This document shows positions 8,076-17,233 of a DNA stretch of 64,000 bases, piece after piece. The stretch comes from Kaistia defluvii. Its GTDB lineage: Bacteria; Pseudomonadota; Alphaproteobacteria; Rhizobiales; Kaistiaceae. Where the stretch lies: the NCBI RefSeq assembly GCF_040548815.1, contig NZ_JBEPSM010000001.1, positions 1,984,001 through 2,048,000 on the forward strand, read 5' to 3'. Every line of letters starts with the position of its first letter. Position 1 is the stretch's first letter. A program made the translations under genes and the position numbers. Below the pieces are notes generated by a model, which did not search any database, was not told where the DNA came from, and saw nothing but the letters and a program-made list of their open reading frames with translations.

Positions 8076-8858
8076 TCAGTCCATGCGCACACCGCCGGTG
8101 ACGTTGATGCCCTGGCCGGTCATGAAGCGGGCCGCGTCCGAGGCGAGGAAGACGACCACGTCGGCTACATCCTCCGGCTCCTCGATGCGGCCGAGCGGGG
8201 TGAGCGAAATATATTCGGCGCGCACCGCTTCCGGCGTCATGCCGCGCAGTTCCGCTTCCCAGACGATCTCGCGTTCCTGCATCGCCGTCTTGACGAAGCC
8301 CGGGCAGACGCAGTTGACCCGGATGTTCTTCGGCGCCATTTCGCGCGCCAGCGCCTGGGTCCAGCCGAACACGGCGAACTTCGAGGCGGAGTAATGCGCC
8401 AGCAGCGGCGCGCCGACCTTGGCCGCCAGCGAGGCGGTGTTGACGATCACGCCCTTGGTCTTGTTGGCGAGGAAGTGGCGGCAGGCGATCTGGTTGGCGA
8501 GGAAGACGCCGCGCGCATTGACGTCGAAATTGAAGTCCCATTCCTCGTCGGTGATATCCACCGCGGGGCGCATGGTCGATACGCCGGCATTGGCGCAAAG
8601 CAGGTCGAAGCCGCCAAGGCCGTCGATCGCCTTCTGCATGGCCTCGTCGACCGACTGGCGCTTGGTGACGTCGACCTCGACCGCGAAGCCGCCATTCTCA
8701 AGCTCCGCCACGACGGCCTGCGCCGCCATCACGTCGAGATCGGCGATCGCGACCGTCGCGCCGGCCTTGTCGAGGGCCCGCACGATCGCCGCGCCGATGC
8801 CCTTCGATCCGCCGGTGACGATTGCCTTGCGTCCTGAAAGATCGAATATGCCGGCCAT
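8076..8858 (-). CDS. SDR-family NAD-dependent dehydrogenase
   Basis: A 260-residue classical short-chain dehydrogenase. It has the cofactor motif TGGSKGIG (residues 15-22), Asp40 at the end of the second strand (pointing to NAD rather than NADP), NAG at 90-92, Ser143 and the catalytic Tyr156-x3-Lys160 (YSASK). The ATG at 8858 is chosen because AAGGAA lies just upstream; a longer frame starts at 8894 without a ribosome site. It is divergent from a DeoR repressor and an FGGY kinase, so it probably oxidises a sugar alcohol to a ketose that the kinase phosphorylates. The exact polyol is not determinable. Confidence 0.9.
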   Translation of the reverse strand: MAGIFDLSGRKAIVTGGSKGIGAAIVRALDKAGATVAIADLDVMAAQAVVAELENGGFAVEVDVTKRQSVDEAMQKAIDGLGGFDLLCANAGVSTMRPAVDITDEEWDFNFDVNARGVFLANQIACRHFLANKTKGVIVNTASLAAKVGAPLLAHYSASKFAVFGWTQALAREMAPKNIRVNCVCPGFVKTAMQEREIVWEAELRGMTPEAVRAEYISLTPLGRIEEPEDVADVVVFLASDAARFMTGQGINVTGGVRMD

Positions 8859-8903
8859 ATCAGTTGTTCCTTGCTGGATTGGGTGGCCCAACAAAACGCA
8901 AAA

Positions 8904-8954
8904 TCGAACACTTTACAACGCCCTGCTTCCAGATAATGTTTGTAAATGTTCGAA
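8904..8954. promoter_or_regulatory. Inverted-repeat operator for the DeoR-type repressor
   Basis: TCGAACACTTTACAA (8904-8918) and TTGTAAATGTTCGAA (8940-8954) are near-perfect inverted copies (they differ by one inserted base) in the gap between the SDR and DeoR genes. The two arms are about 36 bp apart centre to centre. They lie where promoters of both divergent transcripts must be, so one regulator could control both directions. Assignment to the adjacent DeoR protein is inference from position. Confidence 0.65.
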
Positions 8955-8988
8955 CCTGTTGCAGTTTAAACGTCCGGAAGGAACTGCG

Positions 8989-9021
8989 ATGCCAGCCGAT
9001 TTCCTCGCAGGCGCGCCATGA
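8989..9021 (+). CDS. Ten-codon leader peptide coupled to the deoR gene
   Basis: A tiny frame, MPADFLAGAP, starts at ATG 8989 with a strong ribosome site (GGAAGGA) 5-6 nt upstream. Its TGA stop overlaps the ATG of the DeoR gene (ATGA at 9018-9021). The DeoR start has only a weak site of its own (CAGG). The arrangement suggests that ribosomes finishing the leader re-initiate on the regulator. The peptide itself need have no function. No protein family can be assigned at this length. Confidence 0.5.
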   Translation: MPADFLAGAP

Positions 9022-9872
9022 GCGGCCCCCTCTTCGGCCAGGCCGAACTGGCCGGGCAGGAACTCGGCCGCATTCCCGCCGGCGCGCGCCAATCCCTCAT
9101 CCTCGATTGGATCGAGATGAACGGCTTCGTCTCCGTCTCGAAAATCGCAGGAAATCTGAGCGTTTCCGAGATGACGATCCGGCGCGACCTGGTGCTGCTC
9201 GAAGAGCGCGGCCTGCTGGCCCGTACGCATGGCGGCGCCGTCTCGTCCGCCTCCGATCCCCGCGAGGTTTTCGACCTCGAGGAGCCCGCTTTCAAGCGCC
9301 GGCGTCACAGAAACGCTCGTGAAAAAACCGCGATCGCCACCGCCGCCGCCGCGCTGATCGGCCCCGGCGAGACGATCGGCATCGATGTCGGCACCTCGAC
9401 GCTGACCCTGGCCGAAGCGGTGCTCGGCCGCCCCGACCTCCGGGTTTTCACCAACAGCCTGCGCGCGGCAATGACGCTCTCCGCCTCCAAGAGTCCGGTC
9501 TATGTGCTGGGCGGCGAGGTCCGCAATCCCGAGCAGTCCGTGGTCGGCTCGCGCGCCGTCAGCGAATTGCAGAACTACAATATCGACCGTGTCTTCATCG
9601 GCGTCTCCGGGCTGATCGAGGCCGGTTTCTTCGATTATTCGGTTGAGGATACCGAGGTGAAACGCGCCTTCATCGCGCGGGCCGACCAGGTGGTCATCCT
9701 GTGCGATTCGTCCAAATTCGATCATCGTTCGCTGGCGCGGGTGTGCGAGCTTTCCGGCGCCGACGTGCTGGTCACCGATGCGGCCCCGCCCGCCCATCTG
9801 GCGCGCGCCCTGGAGGCCGCGAACATAGAAACCATCATCGCCGGGCCGGAGCCCGGACGATTGCCCGACTGA
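9018..9872 (+). CDS. DeoR-family sugar-metabolism repressor
   Basis: A 284-residue transcription factor of the DeoR/GlpR family. The N-terminal helix-turn-helix spans about residues 23-75, with VSVSKIAGNLSVSEMTIRRD and the family-typical LLARTHGGAV that follows. A sugar-phosphate-binding ISOCOT-like domain (about 95-260) contains GIDVGTSTLTLAEAV and VFTNSLRAA. These regulators usually release DNA when they bind a phosphorylated sugar made by the pathway. It is cotranscribed with the FGGY kinase (60 bp downstream) and divergent from the SDR gene. Translation probably depends on the overlapping leader frame at 8989. Confidence 0.9.
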   Translation: MSGPLFGQAELAGQELGRIPAGARQSLILDWIEMNGFVSVSKIAGNLSVSEMTIRRDLVLLEERGLLARTHGGAVSSASDPREVFDLEEPAFKRRRHRNAREKTAIATAAAALIGPGETIGIDVGTSTLTLAEAVLGRPDLRVFTNSLRAAMTLSASKSPVYVLGGEVRNPEQSVVGSRAVSELQNYNIDRVFIGVSGLIEAGFFDYSVEDTEVKRAFIARADQVVILCDSSKFDHRSLARVCELSGADVLVTDAAPPAHLARALEAANIETIIAGPEPGRLPD

Positions 9873-9932
9873 CCGCCCGCACGGACTGCCGCCGCTCTCG
9901 TGCGCCGCTTCCCAACGAAACTGGATCCCTGC

Positions 9933-11432
9933 ATGCCCGCCCAGAAGACCACCGTCATCGGCCTCGATATCGGCACGACCTCGACCATTTCGATCGCGGT
10001 CCGCGTACCCGACCAGATCCTGCATATGGCGTCGCGGCCGGTGACCCTTTCCTCGCCGCGCCCGAGCTGGGCCGAGGAAGATCCGACCGAGTGGTGGGCG
10101 AACACCTGCGACGTGCTGCGCGAAACCATCGCCGCCCTGCCGGATGGCCCGGATTCGCTGGCCGGCCTCTGCGTCACCGGCATGCTGCCGGCGGTCGTGC
10201 TGCTCGATGCGGCCGGCAGGGTTCTGCGCCCGAGCATCCAGCAGAGCGACGGTCGCTGCGGCGAGGAAGTCGAGGGGCTGAAGCGCGAGGTCGACGAGAC
10301 GGCTTTTCTCAAGCGCACCGGCAACGGCATCAATCAGCAGCTCGTGGCGGCCAAGCTGCGCTGGATCGCCAAGCACGAGCCGGACGTGTTCGCGCGCATC
10401 GCCACGGTGTTCGGATCCTATGACTACATCAACTGGCGCCTGACCGGCCGCCGGGCGGTGGAACAGAACTGGGCGCTGGAGGCTGGCTTCACCGACGTCG
10501 CGACAGACCGCATCGCCGACGATCTCGTGGCGCTGGCCGGCATTCCGCGCAGCGCCGTGCCGGATCGGACCGTGACGCATGAGCAGATGGGCACGGTCTC
10601 GGCCGAAGCCGCGCGCGAAACGGGGCTGCCCGAGGGCCTGCCGATCTTCGGCGGCGCGGCGGATCACATCGCCTCGGCGCTCGCCGCCGGCATCGCCTCC
10701 AATGGCGACGTCCTGCTCAAGTTCGGCGGCGCCGGCGATATCGTCGTGGCCGCCGACAAGGCCAAGCCGGACGCACGGCTCTATCTCGATTATCACCTCG
10801 TGCCCGGTCTCTATGCGCCGAATGGCTGCATGGCCTCGTCCGGCTCGGCCCTGAACTGGATGGCCCGGCTGCTGGCGGATTCGGATGGCGAGGAACGCCC
10901 GCATGTCGCGCTCGACAAGCTGGCCGGCGCGGTTCCCGCCGGCAGCGATGGCGTGCTGTGCCTGCCCTATTTCCTCGGCGAGAAGACGCCGATCCACGAT
11001 CCCCTGGCGCGCGGCACCTATATCGGCCTCAGCCTCGGCAACGGGAAGGGTCATTTCTGGCGCGCACTGCTGGAGGGCGTCGCCTATGGTTTCCGCCACC
11101 ATGTCGACGTTCTCGCGGACATGGGCCACGCCCCGCGCCGCTTCTTTGCCTCCGACGGCGGCACCAAGAGCCGGGTCTGGATGCAGATCATGGCCGATGT
11201 GATGGGCGCGCCGGTGCAACTGCTCGACAACCCCTATGGCTCCTCGGTCGGCGCTGCCTGGGTCGCGGCGATGGGAACGGGCCTCGCCACCGATTGGAGC
11301 GGCATCTCCAGCCTGGCGACGCAGGGCGCGCTGATCCAGCCGAACCCGGCCAATCGCGAGGTCTATGACCATGGCTATGCGCGCTACCGCGCCGCCTATG
11401 TCGCTCTGAAGCCCGTCTTCGCCATGCCCTAG
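9933..11432 (+). CDS. FGGY-family carbohydrate kinase (xylulokinase-like)
   Basis: A 499-residue FGGY kinase. The N-terminal ATPase phosphate-1 motif GLDIGTTSTISIAV is at about residues 9-22. RPSIQQSDGRCGEEV (about 99-113) is the substrate-binding region in which xylulokinases have WxDxR-type residues; here it reads QQSDGR. The C-terminal domain carries GGAADHIASALAAG and SDGGTKSRVWMQIMADVMGAPV (split over about 410-431). It would phosphorylate the ketose or polyol made by the divergent SDR. ATG 9933 (MPAQKTTVIG) matches family starts; a GTG at 9900 would add 11 unsupported residues. Confidence 0.88.
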   Translation: MPAQKTTVIGLDIGTTSTISIAVRVPDQILHMASRPVTLSSPRPSWAEEDPTEWWANTCDVLRETIAALPDGPDSLAGLCVTGMLPAVVLLDAAGRVLRPSIQQSDGRCGEEVEGLKREVDETAFLKRTGNGINQQLVAAKLRWIAKHEPDVFARIATVFGSYDYINWRLTGRRAVEQNWALEAGFTDVATDRIADDLVALAGIPRSAVPDRTVTHEQMGTVSAEAARETGLPEGLPIFGGAADHIASALAAGIASNGDVLLKFGGAGDIVVAADKAKPDARLYLDYHLVPGLYAPNGCMASSGSALNWMARLLADSDGEERPHVALDKLAGAVPAGSDGVLCLPYFLGEKTPIHDPLARGTYIGLSLGNGKGHFWRALLEGVAYGFRHHVDVLADMGHAPRRFFASDGGTKSRVWMQIMADVMGAPVQLLDNPYGSSVGAAWVAAMGTGLATDWSGISSLATQGALIQPNPANREVYDHGYARYRAAYVALKPVFAMP

Positions 11433-11477
11433 GACGATTACTAAGCGAGTAGCCATCCTCGGTTCCTAACCTCGACC

Positions 11478-11525
11478 ATCATCCTGAGGCGCCCGGCAAA
11501 GCCGGGCTTCGAAGGAGGGTCCAGC
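11478..11525. repeat. Family D repeat (CATCCTGAGG...GAAGGAGGGTCCAGC)
   Basis: CATCCTGAGGC is followed by a 7-bp hairpin GCCCGGC-AAA-GCCGGGC (11491-11507) and then TTCGAAGGAGGGTCCAGC. This form is widespread between genes of Hyphomicrobiales, from memory. Only one copy is seen in this window. Confidence 0.65.
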
Positions 11526-11644
11526 GAACGCCTTAGACAATACGCTGCAGCCTCCTTCGCGGCTCCGCTGTCGCGAAGCGCCCGGTGTCTTGTCGGTAGG
11601 TCGACGAGCGATGCCGATTTCTCCATTCGAGCCGCATTGCCCTT

Positions 11645-11767
11645 ACCTCTCCCTGAGGTAGAGGTCGGAGCGACGCTCCGGGTGAGGGTTTAGGGAACCA
11701 TCCGGAGAGGCCGTAAACCCTCACCCGCCGGCCTGCGGCCGTCGACCTCTCCCTAGAGGCGAGAGGT
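11645..11767. repeat. Family B long palindromic repeat, complete copy
   Basis: The left arm is ACCTCTCCCTGAGGTAGAGG, TCG, hairpin GGAGC-GAC-GCTCC, GGGTGAGGGTTTA. The right arm is its mirror: TAAACCCTCACCC, hairpin CGGCC-TGC-GGCCG, TCGACCTCTCCCTAGAGGCG. The whole unit can fold into one long stem carrying side hairpins. The two inner hairpins differ in sequence but both pair. Confidence 0.8.
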
Positions 11768-11802
11768 GAAGAAAGAGCATTTCGGGAAGCCCACACAAAA
11801 GG

Positions 11803-11828
11803 ACCCCGAAGCCTGGCGGCTCCGGGGT
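11803..11828. terminator. Terminator-like hairpin near the end of the small minus-strand gene
   Basis: ACCCCGAAGCC-TGGC-GGCTCCGGGGT forms an 11-position stem with one mismatch. ACACAAAAGG precedes it, giving a short T-run on the minus strand. It lies 100 bp beyond the stop of the gene at 11928. Confidence 0.5.
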
Positions 11829-11927
11829 CTGAGATGGAGCGCGGGAGGGGCGCTCTGGGAGGTTGGGAACAAACCTCGGAAGATCTATGACTTGTCACAC
11901 CGAAGCCGTTCGCTCCGGCTGGACCTG

Positions 11928-12143
11928 CTATGCCTTCTTGCCCTTCGCCAATTGCGACGGCGACAGCTTGGAAGGCTTCACCTCGGCGCCCGTAATGCCG
12001 GAACCCGGCTGCACCATCCCCGGCGGGTCGCTCGTCGGAAAGGACTCCGTGAGCTCCTTGTCGAGGCGGTCGTTCTTTTCCTTGCGAGCGGTACGCGCGG
12101 CATGACCCGGCAGTATCGTTTTCAGCAATTCCTTGACGGCCAC
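11928..12143 (-). CDS. Small protein with LDKELTESFPTSDPP motif
   Basis: A 71-residue hydrophilic protein, rich in Lys and Ser. The segment LDKELTESFPTSDPPG (about residues 27-42) matches a motif found in many small alphaproteobacterial proteins of unknown function, often near stress genes. The GTG at 12143 is chosen because a very strong ribosome site (AAGGAGGA) lies 7 nt upstream; the frame extends further upstream without such a site. It is divergent from the DoxX gene. No function can be assigned. Confidence 0.7.
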   Translation of the reverse strand: MAVKELLKTILPGHAARTARKEKNDRLDKELTESFPTSDPPGMVQPGSGITGAEVKPSKLSPSQLAKGKKA

Positions 12144-12298
12144 TTCACGTCCTCCTTGGCTGAAATCGTCTTCGAATAAACAAGGCCCGACGGCTGTTTT
12201 CGTTCCAGACAAAGCGATGCAATCGCGCGGCCCGCGCTAATTACATTTTCGCCTTGTCAGGACGGCGCGAACGCGCGGCAGCCAATCGGGAGCGAGAC

Positions 12299-12772
12299 AT
12301 GGACATTCGGGATGGCAGACCACTCGGCAAAGGGCTGAACGATCAGGCGAATTGGGCGCGAATGCCGGTTCTGCGCGACTGGCGGCCCCAGATCCTGTCC
12401 CTGCTGCGCATCGTCACCGCGCTGGTCTTCTGGGAATACGGGACCAGCAAGCTGCTGGGCTTTCCCTATTCCGACATGCTTTCCAGCCTGGCGCCGTATT
12501 CGCTGCCCTGGTTCGCCGGCTGGATCGAGCTGATCGGGTCGCCGCTGCTGCTGGTCGGCCTCTTCACCGGGCCGGTCGCCTTCCTGCTGTCCGGCGAAAT
12601 GGCCGTGGCCTATTTCCTCGCCCACCAGCCGAACGACCTCTTTCCGCTTCGCAATGGCGGCGTCGAGGCGATCCTGTTCTGTTTCATCTTCCTCTACATC
12701 GCCGCCGCAGGCCCCGGCGCCTGGAGCGTCGATGGCCTTCTGGCGCGGCGGCGGCGCGAGAGCGAGTTCTAG
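12299..12772 (+). CDS. DoxX-family membrane protein
   Basis: A 157-residue membrane protein with four hydrophobic segments. LSLLRIVTALVFWEYGTSKLLGFPY (written across about residues 32-56) is the DoxX signature, with later LPWFAGWIELIGSPLLLVG and AVAYFLAHQPNDLFP stretches. DoxX proteins are inner-membrane partners of redox or stress enzymes in some bacteria; the specific role here is unknown. ATG 12299 has GGGAG 6 nt upstream. The last 4 bp (CTAG) overlap the stop of the convergent copper chaperone gene. Confidence 0.85.
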   Translation: MDIRDGRPLGKGLNDQANWARMPVLRDWRPQILSLLRIVTALVFWEYGTSKLLGFPYSDMLSSLAPYSLPWFAGWIELIGSPLLLVGLFTGPVAFLLSGEMAVAYFLAHQPNDLFPLRNGGVEAILFCFIFLYIAAAGPGAWSVDGLLARRRRESEF

Positions 12773-12966
12773 ACGAGGATGCTCGGGTAGCCGGCTTCCT
12801 CGAGCGCGGCTACGATCGCACCGGTTTCCGCGGTGCTCTCAATGCGCACGGTCTTGGACGCCAGATCCGTGCCGACTTCGGCGGCCGGATCGAGCGCCTT
12901 CACGGTCTTCTGCACCGTCGAGACGCAGTGGCCGCAGGACATGTCCTTGATATTCAACGTCAGCAT
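12769..12966 (-). CDS. copZ: Copper chaperone CopZ-like heavy-metal-binding protein
   Basis: A 65-residue HMA-domain protein. The metal motif MSCGHC (Met9, Cys11, Cys14) lies in loop 1, and the C-terminus ALEEAGY is usual for the ferredoxin-like fold. It would bind Cu(I) in the cytosol and pass it to the CopA ATPase. ATG 12966 is used because GGAG lies 7 nt upstream; a longer frame to 13014 would overlap the promoter. It is divergent from copA and has its own MerR-type promoter. Confidence 0.9.
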   Translation of the reverse strand: MLTLNIKDMSCGHCVSTVQKTVKALDPAAEVGTDLASKTVRIESTAETGAIVAALEEAGYPSILV

Positions 12967-12994
12967 ATTGGGCTCCATTCGTTGGGTTGAGGCG

Positions 12995-13025
12995 AATATG
13001 GAGCTTCCCATCATGGCAAGGTCAA
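12995..13025 (-). promoter_or_regulatory. CueR/HmrR-type promoter for copZ
   Basis: On the minus strand, TTGACC (13025-13020) and CATATT (13000-12995) are separated by 19 bp, the long spacer typical of MerR-family promoters. The spacer contains the dyad ACCTTGC-N7-GGAAGCT. Regulation by the CueR-like protein encoded at 15.4 kb is inferred from the family. Confidence 0.8.
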
Positions 13026-13040
13026 GCCCGCAATCAGCCC

Positions 13041-13072
13041 TTGACCTTCCAATAATGGGAAGCTTTACCTAT
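13041..13072 (+). promoter_or_regulatory. CueR/HmrR-type promoter for copA-cueR
   Basis: TTGACC at 13041-13046 is followed by the dyad ACCTTCC-N7-GGAAGCT (13045-13065). A -10-like TACCTA lies at 13066-13071 after a 19-bp spacer. It is the divergent partner of the copZ promoter, with only 15 bp between the two -35 boxes. Confidence 0.82.
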
Positions 13073-13103
13073 ATCGTCATCACGCCAATGAAAGGCCGCC
13101 TCG

Positions 13104-15383
<2,280 letters not shown>

Positions 15384-15401
15384 ACAAGGAAGATCAACAC
15401 G

Positions 15402-15845
15402 ATGAACATCGGTGAAGCCTCCGCCGCCTCCGGCGTTTCCGCCAAGATGATCCGCTATTACGAGCAGATCGGCCTGATCCCGGCGGCACTGCGCACCGAG
15501 TCCGGCTACCGGGTCTATTCGACCCGGGACGTCGAGACGCTGCGCTTCATCCGCCGCGCCCGCGACCTCGGCTTCTCGGTCGAGGAGATGGGTACGCTGC
15601 TGGCCCTTTGGCAGGACAAGGCGCGCGAGAGCGCCGACGTCAAGCGCGTGGCGCTGCAGCATGTCGCCGAGATCGAGAAACGGATCCATGAACTGGAGGG
15701 AATGGCGCGCACGCTGCGCCATCTCGCCGGCCATTGCCATGGCGACGAACGGCCGGATTGCCCCATTCTCGACGATCTCGCCGCCATCTCGGAACCCGGG
15801 AAAGCCGCGCCCGCCCGCAAGCCGGCCCTGCGCGGACGAAACTGA
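15402..15845 (+). CDS. cueR: Cu(I)-responsive MerR-family regulator (CueR/HmrR)
   Basis: A 147-residue MerR-family activator. The winged helix (residues 1-70) begins MNIGEASAASGVSAKMIRYY. A dimerisation helix follows, with the metal loop CHGDERPDC. Its cysteines fall at residues 112 and 120, the same numbers as the Cu(I) ligands of E. coli CueR. The C-terminus has a further basic tail of about 20 residues. It is cotranscribed with copA and should twist the two long-spacer promoters at 13.0 kb into an active state when Cu(I) binds. HmrR is the rhizobial name. Confidence 0.95.
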   Translation: MNIGEASAASGVSAKMIRYYEQIGLIPAALRTESGYRVYSTRDVETLRFIRRARDLGFSVEEMGTLLALWQDKARESADVKRVALQHVAEIEKRIHELEGMARTLRHLAGHCHGDERPDCPILDDLAAISEPGKAAPARKPALRGRN

Positions 15846-15848
15846 CGC

Positions 15849-16454
15849 TCAGCGGCAGACGCCGAGCCACGCGTTGAGTTCGCGTGCGATGCGCTCGATG
15901 ACCGACTCGGCGCCGAGTTCGACGCCATGCAGCAGCGCCACCACGATCACCGGCGCCACAAGCAGCCAGATCCATTTGAGCCGGACGGGCCGCACGAACA
16001 GATCCGGCCGGCTGGCCAGAAACAGCGGCGCGATCAGGCCGATCGCACCGCCCAGGATCGTCTCGGAAACGCTATGGGCGCCCAGCACCACGCGCGTGAC
16101 GGCAATGGCCAGGGCAATGCCAAAACCACAGAGAAGCGCCAGTCCCGCGAGCGCCCGGCTCCGCGCCAGCCGCGCCACCAGCACGGCGAGACCCCCATAG
16201 ACCGCCATGGATGCGCCGGCATGTCCGCTCGGGCTGCGAAGATCGAGGGCGCCGAGATAACGGCCGCAGGGGATGAAGGCGATCTTGGCGACCAGCACGA
16301 GCCCCAGCACCAAGGCAACCGAAAACGCCCACCAGACTGCCGCCCGCCTCTGGCCGGAGATGAGCAGGATCAGTGTGACCAGTAGCAGGATCGGCAGGAT
16401 CACGCCCTGGCCGCCAAAGCTCGTGACGAAAATGGTGAGGGGACGAAGCGACAT
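15849..16454 (-). CDS. PAP2-family membrane phosphatase
   Basis: A protein of about 201 residues with several membrane segments and the PAP2 acid-phosphatase core. SPSGHAG carries the motif 2 His; TRVVLGAHSVSE is motif 3 with the catalytic His but Glu in place of the usual Asp, and Thr in place of Ser. Motif 1 is poorly kept (KIAFIPCGR). Members dephosphorylate lipid phosphates such as undecaprenyl diphosphate, which would fit the neighbouring dTDP-rhamnose genes. ATG 16454 gives the normal family start; an upstream ATG at 16628 would add a long Arg/Gln-rich extension that looks non-coding. It is convergent with cueR (3 bp gap). Confidence 0.75.
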   Translation of the reverse strand: MSLRPLTIFVTSFGGQGVILPILLLVTLILLISGQRRAAVWWAFSVALVLGLVLVAKIAFIPCGRYLGALDLRSPSGHAGASMAVYGGLAVLVARLARSRALAGLALLCGFGIALAIAVTRVVLGAHSVSETILGGAIGLIAPLFLASRPDLFVRPVRLKWIWLLVAPVIVVALLHGVELGAESVIERIARELNAWLGVCR

Positions 16455-16666
16455 GCAGGAATCCAGAACGAACGACGGAAGACGCTGCCCCTGCCGGCGC
16501 TGCGCCGCGCCAGCCGGCGCGATTCGCCCCGCTTCCTGCGCGTGAGCGCCACCATGGCGACCGTCAAACGCGCTGTCCATGCGGCGATGCGCCGACGCGG
16601 CTTGCATCCGGGCCGTGATCGCGGTCAAGCTGACGCTCCCATCGGCGAACCGGACCGTTTTCCAGC

Positions 16667-17218
16667 ATGACCACCATCGAACGCTTCGCCATCGAGGGCC
16701 CGGCGCTTATCCACCCGAAAGTGCATGGCGACGCACGGGGCACCTTCTTCGAGGCCTTCCGGCAGGATCTCTTCGACCGCGACGTCGCGCCTGGCGTGCG
16801 CTTCGTCCAGGACAATCAGTCCTTTTCCCGTCCGGCCGGCACGGTGCGGGGCCTGCATTTCCAGCTCGATCCGCGCGCGCAGGCCAAGCTGGTGCGGGTG
16901 CTGCGCGGCTCGATCCTCGATGTGGCAGTCGATATCCGCCCCGCCTCGCCGACCTTCGGGCAGCATGTCGCGGTTACGCTTTCAGCCGAGAACCGGGCGC
17001 AACTTTACGTCCCGGCCGGCTTCGCGCATGGCTTCTGCACGTTGGAAGAGGACACGGAGGTCTTCTACAAGGCGTCCGATTATTACAGCCCCGAGCACGA
17101 TCGCGGCCTCGCCTGGGACGATCCGGCGCTCGGGATTCTCTGGCCGGTTGCCGAGGCGGACGCGACCCTTTCGGATCGCGACCGGAAGCATCCGCGCCTC
17201 GCCGTTCTTCAGCCCTAA
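16667..17218 (+). CDS. rfbC: dTDP-4-dehydrorhamnose 3,5-epimerase
   Basis: A 183-residue cupin-fold epimerase that acts third in dTDP-L-rhamnose synthesis. Family motifs in order are HGDARGTFFEAFR (about residues 20-32), FVQDNQSFSRPAGTVRGLHFQ (split across about 45-65, with the catalytic His), VDIRPASPTFGQ, LYVPAGFAHGFCTLEEDTEV and a tyrosine-containing YKASDYYSPEHDRGL. It lies tail-to-tail with rfbA (15 bp gap) rather than in one operon with rfbB, rfbD and rfbA. No promoter was clearly identified. Confidence 0.95.
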   Translation: MTTIERFAIEGPALIHPKVHGDARGTFFEAFRQDLFDRDVAPGVRFVQDNQSFSRPAGTVRGLHFQLDPRAQAKLVRVLRGSILDVAVDIRPASPTFGQHVAVTLSAENRAQLYVPAGFAHGFCTLEEDTEVFYKASDYYSPEHDRGLAWDDPALGILWPVAEADATLSDRDRKHPRLAVLQP

Positions 17219-17233
17219 AGCGGAATCGACGCC

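Larger units (their letters stand above)
11433..11927. other. Gene-free 495 bp interval of palindromic repeats
   Basis: Between the FGGY kinase and the next gene I see no convincing coding frame. The interval holds a family D repeat (11478-11525), a complete family B repeat (11645-11767) and a terminator-like hairpin (11803-11828). Confidence 0.75.

Noticed and set aside
8913..11456. An 847-codon open frame on the minus strand opposite the DeoR and kinase genes
   Set aside because: It is the shadow of two well-supported plus-strand genes in high-GC DNA; its protein is rich in Arg, Gly and Asp with no family motifs.
12144..12210. An EcfG-type general-stress promoter before the small ESFPTSDPP protein (GGAAC at 12206-12202)
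   Set aside because: The -35-like GGAAC is present but no CGTT follows at 16-17 bp on the minus strand.
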